Source: Sarcophilus harrisii (taxonomy: Eukaryota; Chordata; Mammalia; Dasyuromorphia; Dasyuridae). From it: 64,000 nt of DNA. Both the position numbers and the translations under genes were made by a program. Position 1 is the first letter of the stretch; the number at the start of each line of letters is the position of its first letter. Below are positions 11,597-21,673 of the stretch, one piece after another. The stretch is taken from positions 333,116,374 to 333,180,373 of the forward strand of contig NC_045426.1 of the NCBI RefSeq assembly GCF_902635505.1, in the 5' to 3' direction. The notes under the pieces are model-generated. The model searched no databases, was not told where the DNA came from, and saw only the letters and a list, made by a program, of their open reading frames with translations.

Positions 11597-12258
11597 CTTT
11601 TTTTTTTTTTAAATAATAGCTTTTTATTTTCCAAATACATGCAAAGATAATTTTCAATATTCACCCTTGCAATGTTGAAAACCATCTATGCATGTTTTGA
11701 AAATAAAAAGCTATATATATTAAAAAAAACTTCACCTTTGCAAAACCTTATTCCAAATTTTTCTCCCTTCTTTCCCCTCCTATCCCATTTCCCTAGACAG
11801 CTAGTAATCCAATATAGGTATGATTCTTCTAAACATATTTTCACATTTAACATGCTGCACAAGAAAAATCATATCAAAAAGGAAAAATATATAAGAATGC
11901 AAATAACCAAAAAAAGGTGAAAATATTATGTTGTGATCCACATTCAATCCTCATAGTTCTCTCTCTGGAGGCAGATGGCTCTCTCCATCACAAGTCTATT
12001 AGAATTGGCCTGAATCACCTCATTATTGAAGAGTCAAGTCCATCACAGTTGATCATCAAATAATCTTGTTGCTGTGTATAATGTTCTCTTGGTCCTACTC
12101 ACTTCATTCAGCATAAGTTCACATAAGTCTTTTCAAGCTTTTCTGAAATCAGTTTGCTCATCATTTCTTATAGAATAATAATATTCTATTACATTCATAT
12201 ACCATGATTTATTCAGCTATTCCTCAACTGAGGGCCATCCACTCTGTTTCCAGTTCTT
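11597..12258 (-). mobile_element. L1 LINE 3' end of a different subfamily, reverse orientation, with tail foldback
   Basis: On the minus strand this is the end of ORF2 (CATTCATATACCATGATTTA region), a 3' UTR with CATCACAAGTCTATTAGAAT and GCTGCACAAGAAAAATCA, and a poly-A tail (T run 11,597-11,610). The 3' UTR differs from that of the 10,219 copy. An inverted copy of the terminal ~45 bases lies within the tail region (11,671-11,714). I found no convincing target-site duplication. Confidence 0.85.
11615..11714. repeat. Inverted repeat (foldback) in the L1 tail
   Basis: The left arm starts ATAGCTTTTTATTTTCC at 11,615. The right arm ends GAAAATAAAAAGCTAT at 11,714. The arms are about 45 bases each with a 10-base spacer and are imperfect complements. 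The right arm is an extra inverted copy of the same L1 terminus and interrupts the otherwise continuous 3' UTR. Confidence 0.75.
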
Positions 12259-12769
12259 AGACAGATAGTTATTCTATCTGTCAAGCCTAATTTAAAAAAA
12301 AAAACCAACATAGTGCTCTGGGGGTAAGATTAGTTCTTTCCTTTTTGACCTTAGTGTTTGAGTGGAGATCCAAGCTTTTAGTTCCCAAATAACTATCTAA
12401 TTTAGGGGTAGAAATTCTTAGATATTCCTATAGTCCTAAAATCCTCTGAACTTGAAGAAAAAGTAAACTAAGGGGCAAGTGAGAATTCTCCACTGATAGA
12501 GATAAGCTTCAAAGTCTGCTTGCTTTAGTGCTATACTTTGGCCAGTAGAAAATCTCAATCTCCTTACAGATATGAAGTGGCAACTTGGGGTGTGTCTTAG
12601 AAGGATCAGTTGAAGATATCATGAATATTTATTGAAAGACTGAGGAGAATGTCCAGGATCTCAGTTTTCAAATATCTGAAGGGCCATTATACATAGAAGG
12701 AATTAAATTTGCTTTATTTCATCCCAGTTCAAGGAAATGAAAAGGTGATTCATTATAAGAAAGACTTTC

Positions 12770-13018
12770 CAATAAGACAGCACAATGAGTATTGCACTTA
12801 GAAAGACCTAAATTCAAATCCAACCCCAGATGCATACTAGTTGAGTGATCCTGGGCAAGTCACTTAATTTAAACATCTGTTTATCATAATTTCCTCATCT
12901 GTAAAATGAGGATAATAATAATACCTGGTTCCTAAGGTTTGGGGAAGAAATGAGATAATGTATGTAAAATGCTTTGCAAATATTAAAGTGCTATATCATA
13001 CTAACTATTATTATTGTT
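12770..13018 (+). mobile_element. MIR-type SINE, near full length
   Basis: GTGATCCTGGGCAAGTCACT, CCTCATCTGTAAAATGAGGA, TAATAATAATACCTGG, GAGATAATGTATGTAAAATG and the TATTATTATTG tail are all present in order. Confidence 0.75.
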
Positions 13019-13023
13019 AGAGG

Positions 13024-13262
13024 GCAGACAGCCAGGTGGATGGTTCAGTGGATAGAGTTCTAGGTCCTGGAGTCAAGAAGTCTTCCTGAGCTCAAATCTG
13101 GCCTCAGACATGTACTAGCTGTGTGACCCTATTTCACCCGATTTGCCTCATTTTCCTCATCTGTAAAATAAGTTGGTGAAGAAAATGGCATACTATTCTA
13201 GTAACTTTGCCAAGAAAACTCCAAATGGGATCGCAAGGAGTTAGACACAACTGAAAACAGCA
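13024..13262 (+). mobile_element. tRNA-derived marsupial SINE (long form)
   Basis: Head CAGACAGCCAGGTGGATGGT, core AGCTGTGTGACCCTATTTC, CATCTGTAAAATAAGTTGG, then the long-form 3' part with GAAAATGGCATACTATTC, TTTGCCAAGAAAACTCC and GGAGTTAGACACAACTG. Confidence 0.8.
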
Positions 13263-13284
13263 TCATTAGAGGTGATTCCCAAAT

Positions 13285-13431
13285 TTTTTTTTTCCTGAGG
13301 CAATTGGGATTAAGTGACTTGCCTGGGATCACACAGCTAGAGGAAATGTTAAGTGTCTGAGGTAAGATTTTAACTCAGGTTCTCCTGACTTCAGGGTTGG
13401 TGCTCTATCCACTGTGCCATCTAGCTGGCCC
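13285..13431 (-). mobile_element. tRNA-derived marsupial SINE (short form), reverse orientation
   Basis: The reverse strand reads GGCCAGCTAGATGGCACAGT through AACATTTCCTCTAGCTGTG to TTGCCTCAGG, then an A run (plus-strand T run 13,285-13,293). TCCCAAAT occurs on both sides (13,277-13,284 and 13,432-13,439), a short target-site duplication. Confidence 0.8.
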
Positions 13432-13569
13432 TCCCAAATGGATTTTGTTGTAAAGTAGGGGAGGGATGATAGAAAGAAGAGATACTTTCTCTTTAAGTAG
13501 AGGCTGGTTGAACATTCATTGGGGATGGGATGATGTCTAATGGTAGCAATAGGAAGGGGTGAGGTAAAA

Positions 13570-13730
13570 AAGAAAAAAGAAATTTACATGATAACTTTAT
13601 TGTATATTTTAAAGGAATAGCAAGCTGTACATAATCTATTACAGTTTCGTGTGCAATCATCATTATATTATACTATTATAGAAATGTTTGTTTTATCCCA
13701 TAAATTAAAAATAAAACATTTAAAAAAAGA
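13570..13730 (+). mobile_element. Unclassified retroelement 3' end
   Basis: TTTACATGATAACTTTATTG, GCAAGCTGTACATAATC, GAAATGTTTGTTTTATCCCA and TAAATTAAAAATAAAACATT form a block I recognise as repeated in marsupial DNA. A related terminus (GAAATGTTTGTTTTACTCCA) occurs at 55,628. I do not assign a family. Confidence 0.45.
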
Positions 13731-14746
13731 GTAAGAGATCATGTTTTAGATATAGAGTGGACTAAGCCTCTGGACTTCCTTTCAGCTTGAAGCTTTGGGA
13801 TTTAAACAGATTGGGGGATTGTAAAATCTTTAAATTTATATAAAAGCTTTTGGTGATTCAGCTCCCACCAATGAAATGAGAAAAATCAAAGGACCTTTAG
13901 TGAATACCACACTGGCATTTTATAGCAAGTCATCTCTCTAGGTTAACACTTGTACTTTCCCTGTTCCAGTTTTATAACCTTGAAGCATCTGACATTTAAT
14001 AGAAAATTCAATACTGGTCATGTGATGGCTTTCTATTGATGGATACCTTGTGATTTGGATGTGGGTTAAAGGCACCTCTGGTGATAGCTGACTGCTGAAG
14101 ACGTCAAAGTGGAACACGCACCAGGGGGCAAGAACTATTTTTTCCCCCTTACTTATGTAATGTATCTCTCAGCCACCTCTGTTCTCAGAGGAATTCAGAC
14201 TGTTCCTTACTTTGACTTCAAAGCAATGAATTTGCAAGGATGAAAATGAAAGAAGAGAGCCTCTGGTGGTGAACTTTCTTAGTCCTCTAAAAAGTAAAAA
14301 CTCTCAAATGATAAAACCTCTGAGAAGCCCAATTTGAGAAATGTACAGTTGTTTTTGATAGCCACCTTAATTGTTCCATTTAGGCAAAAGACTGAAGCTT
14401 AGATCAAACCAGTGTTGGACTAGATGGAAATATGAGGTTCTTTTCAGCTCTATGGTTCTATGACCTTTAGACACTTTTCTCAAATTCCTTTCTCTATGTT
14501 TGAATGAAGACAAATAATTATTTGATTATCCATATTCTTATGTAAGAGGAAAGGGGCTCCTCTCCCTCTCCCATTCTACTCCACTACCTCTCATGCTAAT
14601 CCCAAGTCTACAAGTTACTGGTCCCTGGTAGTATCTACTCATCCCGACTCATGAGATTCCTCCTTCTGGTATTACTCTGACAGGCACATCCCCCACGAAA
14701 GGCAAGATGTTTTCCTAGAATTTGGTGTTGAATACTTGGATACATA
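13731..14746. other. Repeat-poor unique stretch
   Basis: I recognise no SINE or LINE in most of this kilobase. It holds the CTCF-like site at 14,119-14,132. No open frame with splice sites was found. Confidence 0.45.
14119..14132 (+). promoter_or_regulatory. Candidate CTCF binding site
   Basis: GCACCAGGGGGCAA matches 12 of 14 positions of the core consensus CCASYAGRKGGCRS. It lies in sequence that does not look repeat-derived. A weaker reverse-oriented partial match (CTCTGGTGGTG) lies at 14,261-14,271. A motif match alone does not prove occupancy. Confidence 0.4.
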
Positions 14747-15261
14747 CCTTCTTCTTTTTAAATTTCCAATAATAAATTTTTATTTTCAAAACACATGCAA
14801 AGATAGTTTTCAACATTTCCCCTTGCAAAACCTTGTGTTCCAAACTTTTCTCCCTCCCCTCTCCCACCCTCTTCTGACTAGACAGCAACCAATCTAAGTC
14901 AAACATGTGCAATTCTTCTAAACATATTTCCATAATTATCATGTTACACAAGAAAAACAAGATCAAAAGGGGGAAAAAATGGGAAAGAAAAAAAAGCAAC
15001 AACCACAAAAAAGGTGAAAATATTATATTGTTATCCATATTCAGTCCCCATAGTCTCCTCTGTGGATGAAAATGGCTCTCTCCATTATAAGTCTATTGGG
15101 ATTGGCCCGAGTCACTTTTTTGTTGAAACGAGCCACGTCCATCACAGTTGATCATCACATAATCTTGTTGCTGTGAACAGTGTTCTCTTGGTTTTACTCA
15201 CTTCACTTAGTATCAATTCATGTAAATCTCTCCAGGCCTTTCTAAAAACAATCTGCTGATG
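14747..15261 (-). mobile_element. L1 LINE 3' end, reverse orientation
   Basis: 3' UTR blocks ACAGCAACCAATCTAAGTC, ATCATGTTACACAAG and AAGGTGAAAATATTATATTG are followed rightward by the end of ORF2 (CATCACAGTTGATCATCACA, TCTCCAGGCCTTTCTAAAA). GGATACATA occurs at 14,738-14,746 and 15,262-15,270, a 9-bp target-site duplication. Same subfamily as the 11,597 and 16,657 copies. Confidence 0.85.
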
Positions 15262-15489
15262 GGATACATATATCTTTAAAGAAACAGCCTTCTAAATGGT
15301 AATAGCTAGGAACAGGGGAAAAGAAACTATGAGTTCTATACTTTATACTTTGGGTACAATAGACTTTAACGGGCTGGCTTGGGAATCTAGTTTTCTATTA
15401 CAACACTTGCTATAAAAAATATGTTGTGGATTCCTTTGGGAAAGTAATCTATTCAGAGACTAGAGGATTGTTTATATACATAAAAGATA

Positions 15490-15715
15490 ACTACAAATAA
15501 TACTAGTAATAGAACCTCAAATTTTTATAGTATTTAGTGATTTTTAGTGAGGTTCCACAAAGATCCTTTCATTGAATCCTCTTAGCAACCTTATAAAGGT
15601 GGACAGACATTTTTTCTCTCCATTTTATAAATAAAAAAAAATTAAGAACGATAGAGATTAAGTAATTTGGCTGAGGTCACACAGTGATATCTAGTCTGGT
15701 GCTCTACTATATTTT
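15490..15715 (-). mobile_element. MIR-type SINE, reverse orientation
   Basis: TAGTATTTAGTGATTTTTAG, CTTTCATTGAATCCTCTTAG, GGCTGAGGTCACACAGTGAT and TGGTGCTCTACTA follow reverse MIR order, strongly diverged. Confidence 0.5.
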
Positions 15716-16009
15716 GTTAGTTAGCTGTATCTTTTGTTGTCCTTGTTTTAAAAAATACATCCCACATGCACATGTATACACACATGTTGTGTGCCTTTAT
15801 TGTTTTAATATAGTTTCTAAGCCTCTGGTAGGTTATTTACTTTTATAGTTCTTTCTTTCCTGTGTCCTCATTTTGTCACAGTTCTCTTTTCTAAAATTGA
15901 ATGTTTCTTTTGATTTTCCTTCTCTCATCACAATGTGGGATTTAATTGTGTTGTGATCACTATTCCCTAATTACCCACAATTACTTTCCTATACCAGGCT
16001 CTTCATTAT

Positions 16010-16215
16010 CCAGGAAAGAATACCAGCTCACATTTATATACTCTTTTATTGTTTACTGAGCACTCTGTTCATAACAATTCTATGAGCTAGGTAGTATAAG
16101 TATAATCACCCCTATTTTATAGATGAGAAAACGGATATTCAAAGGATTAAACTAATATTTAGTCCATAAATGCTAAAGCTGAGGCCTAAATTTAGATTTT
16201 CTGACTTTTTATAGA
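16010..16215 (-). mobile_element. MIR-type SINE, reverse orientation
   Basis: CATTTATATACTCTTTTATT, GTTTACTGAGCACTCTGTTC, CCCCTATTTTATAGATGAGA and the remainder follow reverse MIR order. About 100 bases closely resemble the copy at 18,213. Confidence 0.55.
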
Positions 16216-16656
16216 GCCATGAGTCTAACATATGCCTTTTTTTTTTCATTCTAAAACGATTTGTTTTGGGAGATAATGATGTTTATAGTGGGGATTTATT
16301 TTTGTCAACTACCTTACCATTCAACATCACATCATTTTTAATTCACTTGCTTTGATCTATGATCTCATTATTGTAAGTTTTCTTTCTCATATTGCTCGTT
16401 ACAAGTCATCCTCACCTCTTTATTCCTGTCCACCTATTTCTCTTGCTTCTCCCCAATCTTGAGAACTAACTTGCAGTCTATTTTCCTTTTTGACTCATTT
16501 GCCCACTTCATGGAATTCAATATAGATAAATATCTAAAATAAAGCTTAATTATAGCTTCTGTTTATGTTTCTCCAAATGTACATAAACAGGGTCTCCTGT
16601 TATCAGAGTCCATAGATACAACCAAGGTAACAAATGCAAATTGGCTATAGGTCAAC
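16216..16656. other. No recognisable feature
   Basis: AT-rich sequence with an imperfect T run (16,239-16,247). No open frame or repeat was assigned. Confidence 0.35.
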
Positions 16657-16925
16657 CTTTATTTATTTATTTTTACTGTTGTTTTTTTTTTTTTTTATTA
16701 AAGCTTTTTATTTTCAAAACATATACATAGATAATTTTCAACATTCACCCTTGCAAAACTTTGTGTTCCAAACTTTTTTTTCTCCCTCCCTTCCTCCCAT
16801 TCCCTCCCCTAGACAGCAAGTAATCCAATATATGCTAAACATGTGCAATTCTTATATTTCCAAAATTATCATGCTGCACAAGAATAATCAGATCAAAAAG
16901 GGAAAAAAATGGGAAAAAAGTAGTC
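16657..16925 (-). mobile_element. L1 3' UTR only, reverse orientation
   Basis: Starts with TTTATTTATTTATTT and a T run at 16,682-16,696. Then come AAAGCTTTTTATTTTC, CATTCACCCTTGCAAAACTT, ACAGCAAGTAATCCAATATA and GATCAAAAAGGGAAAAAAAT. It stops within the 3' UTR, so none of ORF2 is present: a very short 5'-truncated insertion. Confidence 0.8.
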
Positions 16926-17121
16926 AAATTATGATAAACTTCCCCAAAATGAACCTGAACCTGGGTTTACCATCAAGGCAACCTTGAAATTTCTGTAAAT
17001 CCTCTTTATCAGATGATTCTACATATTCTTTCTCTGTCAATCACCTCTGCCCAAAAGGCTTGTGTAATACCCTGTGATTTAGGCTCATCTGAAGGTAAAC
17101 TTACTTTAAGAGTTGCATAAC

Positions 17122-17679
17122 GAGTGTTCCAAATCATTATTAATCAGAGAAATGCAAATTAAGACAACTCTGAGATACCACTACACACCTGTCAGATTGG
17201 CTAAGATGACAGGAAAAAATAATGATGAGTGTTGGAGGGGATGTGGGAAAACTGGGACACTGATACATTGTTGGTGGAGCTGTGAACGAATCCAACCATT
17301 CTGGAGAGCAATCTGGAATTATGCCCAAAAAGTTATCAAACTGTGCATACCCTTTGATCCAGCAGTGCTACTACTGGGCTTATACCCCAAAGAGATACTA
17401 AAGAAGGGAAAGGGACCTGTATGTGCCAAAATGTTTGTGGCAGCCCTGTTTGTAGTGGCTTGAAGCTGGAAACTGAGTGGATGCCCATCAATTGGAGAAT
17501 GGTTGGGTAAATTGTGGTATATGAATGTTATGGAATATTATTGTTCTGTAAGAAATGACCAGCAAGATGAATACAGAGAAATTTGGAGGGAATTACATGA
17601 ACTGATGCTAAGTGAAATGAGCAGAACCAAGAGATCATTATATACATCAACAACGATACTGTATGAAGATGTAATCTGA
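17122..17679 (+). pseudogene. L1 ORF2 C-terminal fragment with a single internal stop
   Basis: One reading frame runs from the 5' truncation to a TGA at 17,677-17,679, broken only by a TGA at 17,461-17,463 where relatives have VVARNWKLSG (here VVA-stop-SWKLSG). Recognisable blocks are [66 protein letters not shown] and SGCPSIGEW. It is the least damaged of the longer ORF2 tails here. Confidence 0.9.
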
Positions 17680-18066
17680 TGGAAGTGGATTTCTTTGACA
17701 GAGACCTAATTCAGTTTCAATTGATCAATGATGGACAGAAGCAGCTACACCCAAAGAAAAAAACACTGGGAAATGAATGTAAACTGTTTGCATTTTTGTT
17801 TTTCTTCCCGGGTTATTTCTACCTTCTGAATCCAATTCTCCCTGTGCAACAAGAAAACTGTTTGGATCTGCACACATACATTGCATCTAGGATATACTAG
17901 GACATATTCAACATATATAGGACTGCTTGCCATCTAGGGGAGGGGGTGGAGGGTGGGAGGGAAAAATCGGAACAGAAGTGAGTGCAAGGGATAATGTTGT
18001 AAAAAAAAATTACCCTGGCATGGATTCTGTCAATAAAAAGTTACTATAATAAAAAAAGAAAAAAAA
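17122..18066 (+). mobile_element. L1 LINE 3' end with 14-bp target-site duplications
   Basis: AAGAGTTGCATAAC occurs at 17,108-17,121 and again at 18,067-18,080 after the A-rich tail. The insert holds the C-terminus of ORF2 (to 17,679), a 3' UTR unlike those of the other copies (GCATCTAGGATATACTAGG; CCCTGGCATGGATTCTG), a G-rich tract at 17,936-17,961, and a poly-A tail. It marks a distinct L1 subfamily. Confidence 0.93.
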
Positions 18067-18212
18067 AAGAGTTGCATAACCTGCATTGTTTGAATAATTA
18101 CTCACTATAATAGTGGGATGTGGTGAGAGTGGTAAGATCCAGATCTCTTGATTTGCTATGTTGTAGTTTTAGTCCTTCACCTTCTGGTGATCTTTTTCTC
18201 TCCCCACAGTTG

Positions 18213-18325
18213 TTAACTGAGCACTCTATTCATAACAATTCTGTGAGCTAGATAGTTAAAGTATAATCACCGTTATTTTACAGATGAGGAAATGGATATT
18301 CAAAGGAATAGTTTAATATGCAACC
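18213..18325 (-). mobile_element. MIR-type SINE fragment, reverse orientation
   Basis: TGAGCACTCTATTCATAACA, CTGTGAGCTAGATAG and TTTACAGATGAGGAAATGGA. Very close to the 16,055-16,150 part of the MIR upstream. Confidence 0.55.
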
Positions 18326-18389
18326 AATAAACAGTTGGATGCAGTTCTACTCTTGAGACCAATCAAAATAAGTTGACTATCTCTTCAAT

Positions 18390-18600
18390 TTGACAGCCTT
18401 ATAAATACCTAAAGACTGTTATTTCCCCTAAATCCCCTGAAATGATCCTTTGTTGAATTAAGGCATAATCTCAAGATCCTTCACTGGTTAAAATTCTGTC
18501 AACATTTACCAGATGATCAAAGTCTTTCCTAAAATGTGCCACATAGAATTGTTCCCAAAGCAGTCTGACCAGAGCAGTATATGGCAGGACTTCTTGTACT
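18390..18600 (+). mobile_element. L3/CR1-like fragment
   Basis: CTTTCCTAAAATGTGCCACA, AGAATTGTTCCCAAAGCAGT and CTGACCAGAGCAGTATATGG correspond to the widespread mammalian L3/CR1-type block (family form: CTTCCTAAAATGTGGCACCC, TCTGACCAGGGCAGAGTA). Boundaries are uncertain. Confidence 0.5.
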
Positions 18601-20604
18601 ATCCCCTTTTTTCTCCAGAAGGTCCAATGCTGAAATTTTCAAATTTAGGTAATTCATGAGATAATCCAAAAAGCTCGTACTTTGCAAAAATATTCCTTCT
18701 CAGGCCACAATACTGGATTACATTTTCTAGGAACTCAAATCCCCATTCCTCTACACAGAAGATTGTTAAATTCATAAAAATTTTCCATGAATTATCCTCT
18801 TGAGCCCTGTGTGAGAACACATGAGGCCTCCATATATTATTGCCTTGGCTGTGTCCACCATGTCATGGGGTGGGAAAGTCTATGTGCTTACTGCCTCAAG
18901 GTTATCATTCCTGGGATGGGACAAGTACTAGAAGATCATATATATTGGTAATGGATTTCCTTTTCTAGGACCGAACTTACTTTGTTGAATCCTGGTCTCT
19001 TTTCTACATAGGAAAAGTGAAAGAAGGAAAAAAAAGACTTTAATAAGAGACCAAGATTGGGTTGTTATTCTCATTAGTAGATTGTAACACCTATGACAAG
19101 AGTTCAGTCTCTGGACTCTCAAGTCAGCCAACTAATCATCTCATTCCATTCATAGTAGTTTGTATCCTTCAACAAAATATCAGTGCACATGTGTTCTCCA
19201 GGTTGTTTCACTCCTCAGATGCTTCCAAACAAAATCTCATGCCTGTAAGCCTATCAAATTGATCAACGATTTTTCTGCTCAGTCCCCTTTGTACGTACAA
19301 TTATGAGTTCACATTTTAACTAAAATCACTAAAATAATATAGCACAATGGTGAACTAGGCATTGCTGAGCTAGCAAAGTTTTATCCTTCCCATTTGATTT
19401 GCCTTGGGGTTCACTGCTCTAGGGTTCCTTGATATGTCAGTAATTTCCCTGGGTCTCCCATTACTGTTTCTTCACCCCTACCTTGGCTACTGTGAGGAAA
19501 GTTACTACCTATAGAATTATAATTATAGAAATGATTATGGACTTAAAGTCAAGGATTTTCCTCAGCAAGGGCTAAGTGAAAGGGCACCCATTGTACAAAT
19601 GAGAACCAAGTAGGGAACAAGTAATTTATTCCCACACAGAAAAGCTATAAAGGATCCTTGCATGATTAGAGCCAATTTCTGTGACTAATCACTTCTAGTA
19701 AAATCATTTGGAAGGCTAGTATTCAAGCCTCATTGGTACATAAATAGTTGAGTTTTGTTATTGTTGTTGTTTTTGCAAAGCTGCTAATGAGCCAGTTCAC
19801 ATGTGTCCATTCAAATACCAAGTACAAATTTCTTTTAAGGGCCTCCTTCTCTGATAGAGATTCTTTCCTTGTTGCAATCCCAGTCCCACTACTATTATTG
19901 CAACTGCAACCTCTTTGATAAATGCTTTTGCCACAGGCATTTGCAGGTCTTCCATGACCTTTCAGTATTCACAAGATGAATGCTAGAGAAAAGGAAATCC
20001 AAGGAGGGACAAAAGATACAGGGATAAGCCTGGCTAGTAGAATCTATCTTCCATGGGGCCTAGGATACCCTTGTCATACTCTAATTAAAGATTATAGAAA
20101 GCTTCTTCCTTCATCCATCTCTTGACCAGAGTCACCAGAAGCTGCCTCTTCTCTAAGACGGGGTACCCAATCTTGTCAAAGATGAGGAACAGGGTTGGGA
20201 GGAAACTCACTCTAACAATGAGTCATAAACAGTGAGAAGCAGGCAGAGGAGATTGGTATGTGCTCAAATATGTAGAACATGGTCCTCTGGAGGCTGTTAG
20301 AGAATATCTATGTATTCTTCAAAATGGGGGGGCCTAAAATCCTAAAATAGGATTTTACACTATGCCTTTATACTAAATTTAACAATTTATTACCTCTCTT
20401 GGTTTTCACTTTGGAAAATTAAAATTTGGATCTTATAGCTATATGGATTAACTAGTTTGGTTCATTTTTTCCCTTCTCCAAATTAAACCACCAGGAACCA
20501 AGCCTGTGAGGTTCTGAGGCTTTGTGCTCTCAGGGATCATGAATTCTCAACTTTACCTTAACTATTTTCAACCCTATACCCACACCTTTCCACTCTCCCT
20601 CTAT
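18601..20604. other. Two kilobases with no recognised feature
   Basis: No SINE boxes, LINE motifs or long tandem repeats, and no open frame bounded by splice sites. Short runs such as the G run near 20,325 are the only low-complexity pieces. It may be unique sequence or highly decayed repeats. Confidence 0.35.
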
Positions 20605-20637
20605 TTCTTGCTCTGAGCAAGGACTCAGGACTCTACG

Positions 20638-20976
20638 CAAAGGGCTATCAAACTGTGCATACCCTTTGACCCAGCTATATCCCAAAGAGATCATAAAGGA
20701 GGGAAAGGGACACACATGTGCAAAAAAATGTCTGTGGCAGCCCTATTTGTAGTGGCTAGAAACTGGAAAGTGAGTGGATGCCCATCAATTGGAGAATGGC
20801 TGGGTAAATTGTGGTATATTAATGTTATGGAATATTATTGTTCTGTAAGAAACAATCATCAGGATGATTTCAGAGAGGCTTGGAGAGACTTACATGAACT
20901 GATGCTAAGTGAAATGAGCAGGACCAGGAGATCATTGTACAAGGTTACAACAAGATTATACAATGATCAATTCTGA
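20638..20976 (+). pseudogene. L1 ORF2 C-terminal fragment
   Basis: From 20,716 the frame is open to the normal C-terminal TGA at 20,974-20,976: [20 protein letters not shown], then WLGKLWYINVMEYYCSVRN and LHELMLSEMSRTRRSLY. Upstream, the small deletion breaks the frame after IPFDPA. Confidence 0.85.
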
Positions 20977-21410
20977 TGGAAGTAGTTCTTTTCAACAATG
21001 AGAAGATTCAGGTCAGTTCCAATGGTCTTGTGATGATGAGAGCCATTTACACTCAGAGAAAGAACTGTCGGAACTGAGAGTAGATCACAACATACATAGC
21101 ATTTTCACTCTTTTTTGTTATGTTTTGCTTGATGTTTTCTTTCTCATTTCTTTTTCCTTTTTGAATCTGATTTTTCTTGTATAGCAAGATAACTGTATAA
21201 ATATGTATGCCTAAATTAAATTTTAACATGTATTTTTACCATGTTTAACATATTGGCTTATTTGCCATCTAGGGAAGAGGGTGGGGGAAAAAGGAAAAAT
21301 TGAAACACAAGATAATTTTCAAGGGTCAATGTTGAAAAATCATCCTTACATATGTTTTGAAAATAAACTTCAATAAAAAATAAATAAAATAAAATAAAAA
21401 CAAATAAAAA
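20638..21410 (+). mobile_element. L1 LINE 3' end
   Basis: Begins within ORF2 at GGCTATCAAACTGTGCATAC. It has a deletion of roughly 20 bases where relatives encode AVLLLG, then a long T-rich 3' UTR, a G-rich block at 21,270-21,287, TCAATGTTGAAAAATCATCC and an A-rich tail. TTCTTGCTCT occurs before (20,605-20,614) and after (21,415-21,424). If that is the target-site duplication, about 23 extra bases lie between it and recognisable L1 at the 5' end. Confidence 0.85.
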
Positions 21411-21673
21411 ATACTTCTTGCTCTAACAACTATAACAAAATTCATACTCCCATTGATTCTGGAATAGACATGCCAATAGACTATATTATTGTCCCACTCC
21501 CTATCTTTGTGACTTTCCATACCATAACTCTCTTCATTGGTCATCATATAAATGTAGAATAAATACAATATAAATAAGAGGTATCTGAGAAAAGAGATGG
21601 GAGAGACTAAGAGAATCTGCCCATGGAAAACACATTTTCTTGTTCTTAAATTTATTCACATTTTTTTTGGCAG

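Larger units (their letters stand above)
12655..13560 (-). mobile_element. L3/CR1-like LINE relic split by three SINEs
   Basis: The pieces at 12,655-12,769, around 13,263-13,284 and 13,440-13,560 read in order as one element: AAATATCTGAAGGGCCATTA, TATAAGAAAGACTTTCC, GAGGTGATTCCCAAAT, then TAAGTAGAGGCTGGTTGAAC. I know this order from the L3/CR1-type repeat in mammals. The intervening sequence is a MIR and two tRNA-SINEs. The 400 bases to the left (12,259-12,654) show nothing recognisable. Confidence 0.5.

Noticed and set aside
16010-18325. A larger segmental duplication covering 16-18.3 kb
   Set aside because: Only about 100 bases within MIR sequence match; flanks and the intervening L1 copies do not.
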